From positions 923,147 to 987,146 of the forward strand of contig CP061209.1 in assembly GCA_026016205.1 (NCBI GenBank): 64,000 nucleotides of DNA. Direction: 5' to 3'. This document shows positions 25,963-34,555 of the stretch, piece after piece; position 1 is the stretch's first letter, and every line of letters begins with the position of its first letter. This DNA comes from Methanosarcinales archaeon. GTDB lineage: Archaea; Halobacteriota; UBA148; JAUWXC01. The position numbers were made by a program, and so were the translations under genes. The notes beneath the pieces were generated by a model that was given only the letters and a program-made list of their open reading frames with translations, made no database searches and had not been told where the DNA came from.

Positions 25963-26310
25963 CTAAGCCTTAATTCTATTCCAAAACCGATAGAAGAGAA
26001 TGAATAGCACTATAGTTAAGAGCAGCCATATGGGATCGCAGACGAGCCTTGTCAAACATATAGGATCGCAGGTGCACAGGAAAAGATGAGCCACATTCAC
26101 CACCAGCAGCAGGATTATCACTATTAGAAACCTGTTGATGAAGTCGAGGAATGCCTGTGGCCTGTTGAACAGTGTCGCCCTCAAAAACGGCTTGTCCATT
26201 CTACAGACTTTATAGAGAAGATATATGGAAGCTACTAAAAGAATGACGATCAGCCAATGGATGATTGAGTAGAGCAGATATAAACTGGTAGCTGTCATGT
26301 CATTAATCAT
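25963..26310 (-). CDS. Small polytopic membrane protein, unknown
   Basis: A 115-aa protein with three strong hydrophobic helices (about 8-33, 58-77, 91-110) and Cys residues in a loop (LCTCDPICLTRLVCDP). No family recognised. It overlaps the roadblock gene by 8 nt and ends the minus-strand operon begun by the Cys-rich protein at 27011. It may be the membrane partner of the roadblock protein. Confidence 0.55.
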   Translation of the reverse strand: MINDMTATSLYLLYSIIHWLIVILLVASIYLLYKVCRMDKPFLRATLFNRPQAFLDFINRFLIVIILLLVVNVAHLFLCTCDPICLTRLVCDPIWLLLTIVLFILFYRFWNRIKA

Positions 26311-26755
26311 GATCTCCTTCCAGCAACTTCCTTATCTTACCGGACGCTTTTTTCATCTCGACGAGGAGCAGCCCCAATTTGGACCCTGGATTGGTCACGA
26401 CTGTTAACAATGCCTCAGGACCGGCACTTATTGTTATCAACTCCGCCTCTTTAAGCCTAATGGTGACTTCTTCTGGAGCGCCCATCTTCAACTCAGACGT
26501 GGTGGATTCTGCCGCCCCTAACATCGCGGCAGACATCGCGGCAAACGTCTCAGCACTAACACCGCCAGATATGTTAGATGCCATGAGCAACCCCTCCCTG
26601 CTCACGATCGCAGATGATTGCACCGCCCGTGTTCGCTTCAGGTCAGCCAGCACCTTCTCCAACAACTCTGCCGTCGTTTCCATTTTGCCTGGATTATGCT
26701 TGGTCCCACCAGTTCCGCTCTCGGATACGATCAATGTCTCTGCAATCGTTTCCAT
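26303..26755 (-). CDS. Roadblock/LC7-domain protein
   Basis: A 150-aa protein whose residues about 25-145 form a roadblock/LC7 fold: ELLEKVLADLKRTRAVQSS, then IVSREGLLMAS, FAAMSAAMLGAAEST and LITISAGPEALLTVV. These domains regulate small GTPases or polarity systems and are abundant in archaea without obvious GTPase partners. The N-terminal 24 residues are Gly/Thr-rich; an internal Met (METTAELL) is an alternative start. Overlaps the membrane-protein gene and follows the Cys-rich gene by 1 nt. Confidence 0.82.
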   Translation of the reverse strand: METIAETLIVSESGTGGTKHNPGKMETTAELLEKVLADLKRTRAVQSSAIVSREGLLMASNISGGVSAETFAAMSAAMLGAAESTTSELKMGAPEEVTIRLKEAELITISAGPEALLTVVTNPGSKLGLLLVEMKKASGKIRKLLEGDHD

Positions 26756-26756
26756 C

Positions 26757-27011
26757 TCATTTGGTCTCCCTGATTTTCTTGACGTATATTGGGCAGTATT
26801 GTCCTGTGACGGATTTGTGCAGGTCGCATGGATACTCGGGGCACTGCAGACAATGTGTCACCTTTTTCTTCTCAACGCAGTGGTAGAACGCGCACTCGAG
26901 CTCAGGATTCGCCGCCATCTCAGCAAAACAGCCCAAGCACTTCTCACCATAATGTATGCATCCAAAACACGCTTTTCCACATGCTCCAACACCATAATCT
27001 TTTCTTTCCAT
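26757..27011 (-). CDS. Cysteine-rich DUF3795-like protein
   Basis: An 84-aa protein with 11 cysteines: YGVGACGKACFGCIHYGEKC, LGCFAEMA, FYHCVEKK, and HCLQCPEYPC. The pattern is that of the DUF3795 family, suspected of binding metal or Fe-S. It is first in the operon with the roadblock and membrane proteins. A strong palindrome lies at 27026-27049 just upstream, so the operon is probably repressor-controlled. Confidence 0.7.
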   Translation of the reverse strand: MERKDYGVGACGKACFGCIHYGEKCLGCFAEMAANPELECAFYHCVEKKKVTHCLQCPEYPCDLHKSVTGQYCPIYVKKIRETK

Positions 27012-27025
27012 TTTCTCAACTACAT

Positions 27026-27049
27026 ATTACGATATGTCGTAATATCGTA
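27026..27049 (-). promoter_or_regulatory. Palindromic operator candidate upstream of the Cys-rich/roadblock operon
   Basis: Two interlocking inverted repeats: ATTACGA-TATG-TCGTAAT at 27026-27043 and TACGATA-TGTCGTAA-TATCGTA at 27028-27049. On the minus strand a TATA-like AATATAAACG lies at about 27055-27064, so the transcription start would fall within the palindromes, as for a classic archaeal repressor site. Confidence 0.6.
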
Positions 27050-27087
27050 TATACGTTTATATTTGCATCAAAAGTCTTCAAAAATAG

Positions 27088-27261
27088 CTACGGCCACACG
27101 CCATAATAGGCGTTCAGTGCAAGCACCATAACCGCTACAACGAGGCTGGCGATGAGAACTGCCTTTGGATTGATGGCAATCGCTGACTTGTCCGCGTCAT
27201 AATATCTCATCAATCCAGCAGCAGAGGTCAAGCCGCTTTTGCTCTCCTTTTTCTTACCCAT
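27088..27261 (-). CDS. secG: Sec61-beta (SecG-type) translocase subunit
   Basis: A 57-aa protein from the ATG at 27261: MGKKKESKSGLTSAAGLMRY, then DADKSAIAINPKAVLIASLV and a single tail-anchored helix. It fits the archaeal Sec61-beta pattern of a basic N-terminus, GLMRYYD and IxINPK before one TM. It is the non-essential third subunit of the SecYE channel. The frame extends upstream to 27306, but that part lacks family similarity. Confidence 0.9.
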   Translation of the reverse strand: MGKKKESKSGLTSAAGLMRYYDADKSAIAINPKAVLIASLVVAVMVLALNAYYGVWP

Positions 27262-27308
27262 ACATTCACCAAGGTTATTATCTATGAGTGTATGTTTACT
27301 TAACATTT

Positions 27309-28391
27309 ATGACTTATGAATATGTCGTCTCCGGCACCGTGATATACGATGACGAGTTTGAGGCAATGGAAGGATACGTGGTCATCAGAGATGGCATAAT
27401 TCACGAGGTTGGCACGGGAGAGGTGGATAGCAGTATACAGGGCATAATTGCCCCTGCATTCATCAACGCACATACGCATGTGGGCGATTCTGTTGCAAAG
27501 GACATATCATTCGATTCATTGAAGGAATTGGTAAAGCCTGATGGACTCAAATACAAGATGTTATCAGAGGCTTCAGAGCAGAAATTAATCGCATCGATGA
27601 CGTCATGCCTCTGTGATATGAAACGTACAGGAACGTGCGCTTTCGTGGACTTCCGAGAAGGAGGTGTATCTGGCGTTCGTGCCCTGAAACGCGCTTGTGT
27701 AGGGGGGTTAAAACCCTTCATTTTGGGCCGCCCGGACGGCGATGGTGTGAAAGATGTGCTGATGGTGGCGGATGGCATCGGCATGAGCAGCGTTAACGAC
27801 CACCCCTGGGACGTGCTCAAGGGCGCAGCCGATGCGTCAAGGAAAAGCGGCAAGTTGTTCGCCATTCATGCCGGCGAAGCCGACAGGTCAGATATCAAGG
27901 GCGCATTGGAACTGTCCCCGGATTTTCTGGTGCACATGACATGTGCTGATGAGGGGGGCATCAGAGTGGCCGCAGATAAGAATATTCCAATAGTTGTATG
28001 CCCCAGGTCGAATTTCATGACTGGTGTTGCTCGCTCCAGCGAAAGGCCGCCGATTAAGACGATGATTGAATCGGGCGTAACGGTCGCGCTTGGAACCGAT
28101 AACGTGATGCTTAATTCAACCAATATGTTTGCCGAGATGGAGTTCACAGCAAAGATATTGTTGCAAGACGACGGACAAGTATTTAAGATGGCTACGCTTA
28201 ATGGTGCAAAAATGTTGCATCTTGATGAAAAGATTGGCTCGATAAGAGAGGGAAAGATTTCACACATCATGATTCTCGATGAAAAATCAAATAATTTATG
28301 TGGCACGAAGGATGTCATTAAGAGCATCGTGCGAAGGGCAAGGCCGGATGATATAAAGGTTGTGTTGGAGGGCAAAAGTGGAGCTGTATAG
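27309..28391 (+). CDS. Amidohydrolase-family metal-dependent deaminase/hydrolase
   Basis: About 360 aa from ATG 27309. A TIM-barrel amidohydrolase: NAHTHVGD near residue 50 is the HxH metal site, FAIHAGEAD near 186 the third His, HMTCADEGG near 208 the fourth, and GTDNVMLNS near 263 the metal-binding Asp. An N-terminal beta-sandwich (VSGTVIYDDEF) completes the fold. Relatives include cytosine and S-adenosylhomocysteine deaminases and chlorohydrolases. Substrate unknown. The last codons overlap the uspA-like gene. Confidence 0.8.
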   Translation: MTYEYVVSGTVIYDDEFEAMEGYVVIRDGIIHEVGTGEVDSSIQGIIAPAFINAHTHVGDSVAKDISFDSLKELVKPDGLKYKMLSEASEQKLIASMTSCLCDMKRTGTCAFVDFREGGVSGVRALKRACVGGLKPFILGRPDGDGVKDVLMVADGIGMSSVNDHPWDVLKGAADASRKSGKLFAIHAGEADRSDIKGALELSPDFLVHMTCADEGGIRVAADKNIPIVVCPRSNFMTGVARSSERPPIKTMIESGVTVALGTDNVMLNSTNMFAEMEFTAKILLQDDGQVFKMATLNGAKMLHLDEKIGSIREGKISHIMILDEKSNNLCGTKDVIKSIVRRARPDDIKVVLEGKSGAV

Positions 28392-28815
28392 GAAGATACT
28401 GATCGCGACTGATGGATCAACACAGACGAAAAAAGCCGTGGGGCATGCCATAGAGCTTGCACGACTGATGAGCGCAAAAGTATACATAGTGTATGTAGTC
28501 GATAGTGTCGCCTTCGCCTCTATTCCGCTTGATATGAGGTCTGAAAATATATATGAGGGACTCAAGAAAGATGGCTTGGATGCAACAAAAGTCGTTGCAG
28601 ATGCTGCCGGTGAGAAGGGCGTAGATGCCGAGACCGTGATATTAGAGGGCAATCCCGCTGAGGAGATTGTCGATTTCGCAAAGAATAATGAGATTGATTT
28701 AATTGTGCTGGGAACGCTTGGAAAATCAGGTATCGAGCGCTTCCTGCTGGGCAGCGTAGCAGAAAAGGTCGCAAGAACGTCACCAATTACGGTGATGATT
28801 GTAAAGGGGGTGTAA
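28378..28815 (+). CDS. Universal stress protein (UspA family)
   Basis: About 145 aa from GTG 28378 (VELYRKILIATDGSTQTKKA). The Usp nucleotide-binding motif G-x2-G-x9-G-S/T is seen as GTLGKSGIERFLLGSVAEKV near residue 118, so ATP binding is likely. The preceding gene overlaps by 14 nt and the CBS-domain gene follows after 1 nt, giving a sensor-like pair (Usp plus CBS) common in archaea. Confidence 0.9.
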   Translation: MELYRKILIATDGSTQTKKAVGHAIELARLMSAKVYIVYVVDSVAFASIPLDMRSENIYEGLKKDGLDATKVVADAAGEKGVDAETVILEGNPAEEIVDFAKNNEIDLIVLGTLGKSGIERFLLGSVAEKVARTSPITVMIVKGV

Positions 28816-28816
28816 T

Positions 28817-29671
28817 ATGCCAGTGCAAACTCAGACGAAAGTTGAAGATGTAATGGTCAAGGATGTGGTATGTGCAACTGTACCTGGGTCAAGGGATGAT
28901 GTCTTAAAGATATTGAAAAACAAGCACATCTCAGGCGTCCCAGTTATCAAGGGCAAGACGTTGGCGGGAATCGTAACCAGGAAGGACATATTTAGGCACC
29001 CTGAAGAGGAGCAAATTGCTCTTCTGATGACACGAGATCCGATTACGGTCACCCCGGAAGCCACCATTGCTGATGCTGCAAGATTACTTCTTGATAGCAA
29101 TGTACGCCGGCTGCCAGTCATAACCGATCACACGCTTGTCGGTATCGTAACAGTTGCCGACATCATCAGGGCAATCGCCAATATGAATATCAAGACGCCT
29201 GTCGGCGACTACGTGAAGGACTGTCTGGTCGCGGTTTGGGATGAGATGCCGTTGCCGATTGTCATCGAGGTCCTGAAACTGGGCAAAGCGAGTGCAGCGC
29301 CCGTACTCAACACGAAGTGCGAGTTGGTAGGTATCGTAAGCGACGTCGACCTGATTGCTGTAAGCGAAATCGAGGACAGTGTAGAGATATCAAACATGTC
29401 CGCTGGCTCTGATGATGATGCCTGGACGTGGGAGAGCATACGCGACACGATGAACCTGTACTATGGGGTTTCCAGGATTAAACTACCAGACATTCCAGTC
29501 AAGGAAGTGATGATTAAAGATGCCATAACCGCCACCAGGCATTCAGAGGTCAGCGATTGTGCCAAAAAAATATGGAAAAACAAGATTGAACAAATCCCGG
29601 TCATTACTGGTGAAAGAAAAGTAACCGGGTTGCTTAGGGATGTGGATTTGCTCAAGATTTTAATCGAATGA
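28817..29671 (+). CDS. Protein with four CBS domains
   Basis: A 284-aa protein made of two CBS pairs. Pair one covers about 8-120 (VEDVMVKDVVCATVPGSRDD, ISGVPVIKGKTLAGIVTRKD, LLMTRDPITVTPEATIADA, RRLPVITDHTLVGIVTVAD). Pair two covers about 132-284 (VGDYVKDCLVAVWDEMP, AAPVLNTKCELVGIVSDVD, VKEVMIKDAITATRHSEVS, IEQIPVITGERKVTGLLRD). CBS pairs bind adenosine nucleotides as energy sensors. No catalytic domain is attached, so it probably regulates a partner. Confidence 0.93.
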   Translation: MPVQTQTKVEDVMVKDVVCATVPGSRDDVLKILKNKHISGVPVIKGKTLAGIVTRKDIFRHPEEEQIALLMTRDPITVTPEATIADAARLLLDSNVRRLPVITDHTLVGIVTVADIIRAIANMNIKTPVGDYVKDCLVAVWDEMPLPIVIEVLKLGKASAAPVLNTKCELVGIVSDVDLIAVSEIEDSVEISNMSAGSDDDAWTWESIRDTMNLYYGVSRIKLPDIPVKEVMIKDAITATRHSEVSDCAKKIWKNKIEQIPVITGERKVTGLLRDVDLLKILIE

Positions 29672-29686
29672 CCTTGGGAGATTGCG

Positions 29687-31405
29687 ATGAAGTATGAGCG
29701 CGTCATCGAACTAGCAAAGCGAAGAGGGTTTCTTTGGCCGTCCTTTGAGATTTACGGCGCTACTGCCGGGTTCTGGGATTTTGGGCCTCTCGGCGCCATC
29801 TTGAAAAGGAGAGTTGAGAATCTCTGGCGCGAGCTTTACGTTATCAGAGAGGGTTTTTTTGAAATCGAGTCGCCAACCATTGGCGTCGAAGACATGTTCG
29901 CCGCATCTGGACACATCGATAACTTTGTTGATTTAATCGTGGACTGCAAGAAGTGCGGCGAGATGTTCAGGGCAGACCACCTTGCCCAGGATGTTGGAAA
30001 GGAGTCGACAAGGGATGGCGTCGCCAAGTTGATTAAAGCGCATAACATTCGATGTCCTGAGTGTGGTGGTGAGCTTGGTGAGGTGCGCACTTTTAACCTG
30101 ATGTTTAGGACAACAATAGGTCCCAGCTCCGAGCGGGTTGGCTATCTTCGCCCGGAGACGGCGCAGGGCATGTTCGTCGATTTTCCGAGGTTGCTCAGAT
30201 TTTACAGGGATAAACTGCCGTTTGGTGTGGTGCAGATTGGAAAGGCATACAGGAATGAGATTTCACCCAGGCAGGGCGTGATTCGATTAAGGGAGTTCAC
30301 ATTAGCTGAAGCGGAAATCTTCGTGGACCCGAGAGACAAAAGCCACCCCAGATTTGATGAGGTCTCGGACACTGTATTGCGGCTGTATCCTGAAAAGGAG
30401 CAGTTGCGCGGAAAAGATGAGATTGAGATTAGTGTAAAGAATGCGGTCAAGAAGGGTATCATTCTAAACCAGTTTATGGGGTATCATCTTGCGTTGGTCC
30501 ATCTCTTTCTGACTGGCGTGGGAATTAAGCCCGAAAACCTCAGGTTCAGGCAACATAAAAAAGAGGAGATGGCGCATTACGCGGCGGATTGTTGGGACGC
30601 TGAAACTTTATTAGATTTGGGTTGGGTAGAGTTAGTGGGCATCGCTGATAGGACTGACTATGACCTGAAATCGCATGCCAAGAAGAGCGGTGTAGACATG
30701 GGCGTTTTTGTCCGATATGGCAAACCCAAAGTGGTGGAAAGACTGCGCATTAAGCCAAAAATGGATGTTCTTGGTCCCAAGTTTAAAGACGGGGCAGCCA
30801 AGGTTGCAGATGCATTAATGGGGCTGCGCCCTGAGCGGTTGGATGAATTGGGCAAAGAGATGATCGAGGTAGATGGCAAGACGATGCGCATTGACCCCAG
30901 CTGGGTCGAGTGTGAGAGGGTTAGCGAGGAGGTGCATGGAGAGAAAGTAGCACCACATGTCATCGAGCCGTCTTATGGCATCGATAGGATTGTCTATGCA
31001 CTATTGGAGCACTCTTTGGCAGAGGAGGCAGTAGAGGGGGAGAAAAGACTTGTGCTACGGTTGCCTCCCAGAGTTGCACCCATACAGGTTGCAGTACTGC
31101 CCTTGCTCACGAAGGGGGATTTGGTTGAAGTGGCAGAGGAGGTTGCGTCAGTGTTGAGAAAAAACGCCACCCTAGTAGAATATGACGACTCGGGCACGAT
31201 AGGGCGAAGATACAGGCGCCATGATGAAATTGGCACCCCTTTTGCGATAACAATCGACCACCAGAGCTTAGAAGATAACACGGTGACGATTAGAGAGAGG
31301 GATTCCATGAAACAGATTAGAGTCAGCATTGATGGGATCTCGGATACGATTCGTGGATTATTGGATGGAAAGATTCAATTTGAGAGAGTTGGGACGCTGG
31401 TCTGA
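29687..31405 (+). CDS. glyS: Glycyl-tRNA synthetase, archaeal/eukaryotic alpha2 type
   Basis: A 572-aa class II synthetase. N-terminal FEIYGATAGFWDFGPLGA, a zinc-ribbon insertion (CKKCGEMF and CPECGGEL), motif 2 around FRTTIGPSSERVGYLRPETA and IGKAYRNEISPRQG, motif 3 YGIDRIVYALLEH near residue 428, and the anticodon-binding domain from about 460. The start is ATG 29687 with GGAG upstream. Its TGA overlaps the next start (TGATG). Confidence 0.95.
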   Translation: MKYERVIELAKRRGFLWPSFEIYGATAGFWDFGPLGAILKRRVENLWRELYVIREGFFEIESPTIGVEDMFAASGHIDNFVDLIVDCKKCGEMFRADHLAQDVGKESTRDGVAKLIKAHNIRCPECGGELGEVRTFNLMFRTTIGPSSERVGYLRPETAQGMFVDFPRLLRFYRDKLPFGVVQIGKAYRNEISPRQGVIRLREFTLAEAEIFVDPRDKSHPRFDEVSDTVLRLYPEKEQLRGKDEIEISVKNAVKKGIILNQFMGYHLALVHLFLTGVGIKPENLRFRQHKKEEMAHYAADCWDAETLLDLGWVELVGIADRTDYDLKSHAKKSGVDMGVFVRYGKPKVVERLRIKPKMDVLGPKFKDGAAKVADALMGLRPERLDELGKEMIEVDGKTMRIDPSWVECERVSEEVHGEKVAPHVIEPSYGIDRIVYALLEHSLAEEAVEGEKRLVLRLPPRVAPIQVAVLPLLTKGDLVEVAEEVASVLRKNATLVEYDDSGTIGRRYRRHDEIGTPFAITIDHQSLEDNTVTIRERDSMKQIRVSIDGISDTIRGLLDGKIQFERVGTLV

Positions 31406-32055
31406 TGCCAAAACCCATAGAGATTCTGAAGAAAGAATTGATGAGAAAGACCATACACACCTCTGGCATCGTGATTCCAGTTGCATACCTGTTTGTTGGT
31501 AGACCACTCATGCTAGCATGGCTTTCTGTAGTTGTGATTGGCGCAATTGGGATAGAATGGGCGCGATTAAATAAGAGAGTTGGGCTCGTTGAGTTGGCGC
31601 GCCAGGAGGAAGGGGAGAGGGTGGCTGCATATGTTTATTTTGCAGTCGCATCCTTAATCACAGTTTTTTTATTCCCAAAAATGGTTGCCATTGCTGCATT
31701 ATTGATGCTCTGTATTGGCGATTCCTTGGTGGGCCTGTTGGGGGTTCTTATGTTGGTGTCCCGGCGCATTGAGCGCGTTGACGTTAAAGCCAGGAGATTT
31801 GGCAGGGGCGGGATAATTAAAGATATGAAGGCGTCGGTGGCAGCAGCCAAGGATGCCGAGCTGATGTTATCAATGTTGTTGGTTTGCTTCCTTATTGGTA
31901 CCTTATTCGTCCCGCCACATATCGCCTTTGCGGGCGCGATAGGCGCAATGCTTGCAGACGCGATTCCGTGGCAGATTTGGGGGAGAATTCTGGACGATAA
32001 CCTGACGGTTCCCCTTTTCGCGGGCGTTTTAATGTCGGCCATAAGCCTGTTTTGA
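31405..32055 (+). CDS. Polyprenol/dolichol-kinase-like membrane protein
   Basis: A 216-aa membrane protein with about six helices. MRKTIHTSGIVIPVAYLF near residue 13 and the later GIGDSLVGLLG-like segment (MLCIGDSLVGLLGVL) fit the SEC59/VTE5 (CTP-dependent polyprenol or phytol kinase) and cytidylyltransferase-like family. The cytosolic loop GRGGIIKDMKASVA may be the nucleotide site, and ADAIPWQIWGRILDDNLTVP is the conserved C-terminal motif. Probable role: phosphorylation of an isoprenoid alcohol in lipid or glycan-carrier metabolism. Confidence 0.7.
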   Translation: MPKPIEILKKELMRKTIHTSGIVIPVAYLFVGRPLMLAWLSVVVIGAIGIEWARLNKRVGLVELARQEEGERVAAYVYFAVASLITVFLFPKMVAIAALLMLCIGDSLVGLLGVLMLVSRRIERVDVKARRFGRGGIIKDMKASVAAAKDAELMLSMLLVCFLIGTLFVPPHIAFAGAIGAMLADAIPWQIWGRILDDNLTVPLFAGVLMSAISLF

Positions 32056-32098
32056 GTACCTATTTATCTTCACAGTACCCTTTATCGATGAGGGAGCG

Positions 32099-33691
32099 AT
32101 GAAGTACGCAGTGCATCTACTGATAAAACCGAATAAAATTGAGAAGAGATTGTATCAATCATCACTTGCAAAGGCGGCGTTGGAGCGGTCCTCGCTGATT
32201 GTACTGCCAACTGGGTTGGGTAAAACGATTGTCGCATTGTTAGTGGGCATAGAGAGGCTAGAGCAATGTGGGGGACGGGTGCTTGTGCTGTCACCGACTA
32301 AACCCCTTGTAGAGCAGCATGCCGCCTTTTTTAGGTCATCGCTTAACATGAATCCGGATGAGATTCTGGTGTTTACCGGAGAGCTCTCTCCGTCAAAGAG
32401 GGGGGAGCTGTGGTCCACTGGGAAGATAATCGTTTCAACACCCCAGGTGATTGAGAATGACCTTATCGCAGGGAGATTGCGCCTGGATGATGTCGCCCAT
32501 ATCACGTTCGATGAAGCCCACAGAGCGGTGGGAGATTACTCCTATGTCTACATTGCTGAGACGTACATGCATCAAGCAAAGTCACCACTGATTCTCGGAA
32601 TAACAGCATCACCCGGCGCGTCTACTAATAGGATCCAAGAGGTTTGCCAGAACTTGCACATTGAAGGTGTGGAAATCAAGACGGAATTCGACCCTGACGT
32701 AGTGCCATACATCTATGAAAAAGAGGTAGAGTGGAGGTGCGTCGATGTACCAGATGAGATTCATAAGGTAAAAGAATTGATTGCTGGAGTATTAAACAAG
32801 AGGATAAATGAACTGAAGCGGGCTGGCGTCCTTAGCCCTAAACGCAAGGATATTTCAAGACGTGAGATGTTGTGGCTGCAAAATAAGTTTCGGCTCCAGC
32901 TAAAGCGCAGCCCCCACCCACAACTATTTAGGGTTGTGTCGCTCCTTGCCGAGCTCTTTAAAATCAAGCATGCTATAGACATGATTGAAACACAGGGCGT
33001 CTCTGCATTACAGAAATATTTTGATAGACTGCGAAATGAGGCGGAGTCAGAAGGGGGGAGCAAGGCAGCAAGACGGTTGGTGGAGGAGGATAACATCAAA
33101 GAGGCGATGCGCCTGGTGGAGGGGCGCGAGGAGAGCCACCCCAAACTGGAAATGGTCAGCCAAATAGTGGGGGAACAACTATGCAAAAACCCGGATAGTA
33201 GGATTATCGTCTTCACGAACTTCAGGGATACGGCGGAGTTGGTTACGGGGTCGCTTGGGTGCTTGAGTGGCGTCAGACCGGTTAGGTTTGTGGGCCAAGC
33301 CAATAGATTTAAGGATGGCGGGCTTTCGCAACGGGCGCAGGTGGAGATACTCCAGAAGTTTAAATCGGGCGAGCATAATGTGCTGGTCGGAACGTCTGTC
33401 GCAGAAGAAGGGTTGGACATTCCTTCCACAGATTTGGTGCTATTCTACGAGCCCGTGCCATCCGAAATCAGGAGCATTCAACGAAAAGGCCGGACTGGCA
33501 GGGGCAGGGTTGGTAAGGTGGTCGTTCTCGTGACCAGGGGGACAAAAGACGAGTCGTATCGTTGGATAAGCATGAAAAAGGAAAAAAGTATGTATAAGAA
33601 AATGAAAAAGATGAAGGAATCGTGGACGGAGACAGGAAAAGGATTAAAAAAAGAGTGCGAGAAAGAGCAGAAGCAGTTGGTTGATTTTTAG
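32099..33691 (+). CDS. hef: Hef-type helicase (SF2, FANCM-like), separate from its nuclease
   Basis: A 530-aa SF2 helicase: RLYQSSLAKAAL (Q motif), Walker A LPTGLGKT with K42, DEAH at 138-141, an inserted helical domain about 220-350, then RIIVFTNFRDTAELV, GTSVAEEGLDIPSTDLVLFYEP and QRKGRTGRG (motif VI). This matches the helicase half of archaeal Hef, which remodels stalled forks. In most euryarchaea Hef continues into an XPF-type nuclease. Here the frame ends at TAG 33689-33691 and the nuclease follows at once in the same frame. Confidence 0.93.
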   Translation: MKYAVHLLIKPNKIEKRLYQSSLAKAALERSSLIVLPTGLGKTIVALLVGIERLEQCGGRVLVLSPTKPLVEQHAAFFRSSLNMNPDEILVFTGELSPSKRGELWSTGKIIVSTPQVIENDLIAGRLRLDDVAHITFDEAHRAVGDYSYVYIAETYMHQAKSPLILGITASPGASTNRIQEVCQNLHIEGVEIKTEFDPDVVPYIYEKEVEWRCVDVPDEIHKVKELIAGVLNKRINELKRAGVLSPKRKDISRREMLWLQNKFRLQLKRSPHPQLFRVVSLLAELFKIKHAIDMIETQGVSALQKYFDRLRNEAESEGGSKAARRLVEEDNIKEAMRLVEGREESHPKLEMVSQIVGEQLCKNPDSRIIVFTNFRDTAELVTGSLGCLSGVRPVRFVGQANRFKDGGLSQRAQVEILQKFKSGEHNVLVGTSVAEEGLDIPSTDLVLFYEPVPSEIRSIQRKGRTGRGRVGKVVVLVTRGTKDESYRWISMKKEKSMYKKMKKMKESWTETGKGLKKECEKEQKQLVDF

Positions 33692-34402
33692 TTGGTTGGT
33701 CGTGGGATGATACAAACCAAGAGAACTAGGAATAACACAAAAAACACAAAGACGATACAGGTGCTCGTCGACCAGCGCGAGCTCCGTTCTCGTGTTGTGG
33801 GGGAGTTAGAGAGGCTCGGCACCACTGTTGATGTAAAAACCTTGGAAGTGGGAGACTATATATTAAGTGACAGGGTTGGAGTTGAGCGCAAGACCGCAAA
33901 TGACTTTCTATCAACACTTGTTGATGGCAAGAGAAATGTCTTCAACCAGTTGTCCGACCTGCGGGATGGTTTTGAAAGACCGATATTAGTTATAGAAGGT
34001 TCAGAACTCTACAACAGACGCAGGATACACCCCAATGCGATCCGCGGAGCGTTAGCATCTATAGCCGTGGATTTGAGCGTTCCGATTGTTATGACAGAAG
34101 ATGCAATAGATACTGCCGCATTTTTACATATCGTTGCAAAAAGGGAGCAGGAGGATGTCGAGCGGCGCCCATCTCTACATGGAAAGAGGTCGTCGATGAC
34201 GCTCAAGGAGCAGCAGGAATACATAGTGTCATCAATACCAAGCGTGGGACCCGTCATCGCCAAGAGCTTGTTGTATCATTTTGGTTCAGTTCAAGATGTG
34301 GTGGCTGCTACCAAAGACGGGTTGGTGGAAGTTGATGGCGTTGGCCCAAAGATTGCTGATAAGATTAAGGGGATTGTTCGCTCCAAGTATGAAGGGCAGT
34401 AA
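33692..34402 (+). CDS. XPF/Mus81-type nuclease with tandem HhH (Hef nuclease half)
   Basis: A 236-aa protein from TTG 33692 or ATG 33707. The ERCC4 nuclease domain is intact: VLVDQRELRS, GDYI at 54-57 and E65-R-K-x3-D71 (catalytic ERKxxxD). Residues about 175-236 form a (HhH)2 domain (SIPSVGPVIAKSLLYHFGS, EVDGVGPKIADKIKGI). It lies directly after the helicase stop, in frame with zero spacing, so the two would form a single Hef polypeptide if the TAG were read. There is no strong ribosome site for a separate start, but similar stop-start junctions occur elsewhere in this window. Confidence 0.92.
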   Translation: MVGRGMIQTKRTRNNTKNTKTIQVLVDQRELRSRVVGELERLGTTVDVKTLEVGDYILSDRVGVERKTANDFLSTLVDGKRNVFNQLSDLRDGFERPILVIEGSELYNRRRIHPNAIRGALASIAVDLSVPIVMTEDAIDTAAFLHIVAKREQEDVERRPSLHGKRSSMTLKEQQEYIVSSIPSVGPVIAKSLLYHFGSVQDVVAATKDGLVEVDGVGPKIADKIKGIVRSKYEGQ

Positions 34403-34555
34403 GCATGGAGTGGTTTGGAGTGTGTGAAGGAGCACACATATTACTGGAAGCGTTTTCTAATATCTAATATGCACCCTTTTTTATGATAGGTTTTTATGAT
34501 AGATGCGCCATTTTATGACAAGGTAGTACACATCTTATAATGTGGTGGTGATTTA

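Noticed and set aside
32761..33429. A 222-codon open frame antisense to the Hef helicase
   Set aside because: The helicase motifs VI and the Hef insertion lie on the other strand; the antisense product is Ser/Leu-rich without domains.
33689..33691. Genome-wide recoding of TAG as pyrrolysine
   Set aside because: TAG ends several ordinary genes here (for example moaE before moaC, the GT81-like gene, glycerate kinase), and no pyl genes are in the window. Local readthrough stays open, general recoding is not supported.
34414..34442. Hairpin GTGTG...CACAC after the Hef nuclease
   Set aside because: Stem of five base pairs is too short to call a terminator or RNA.
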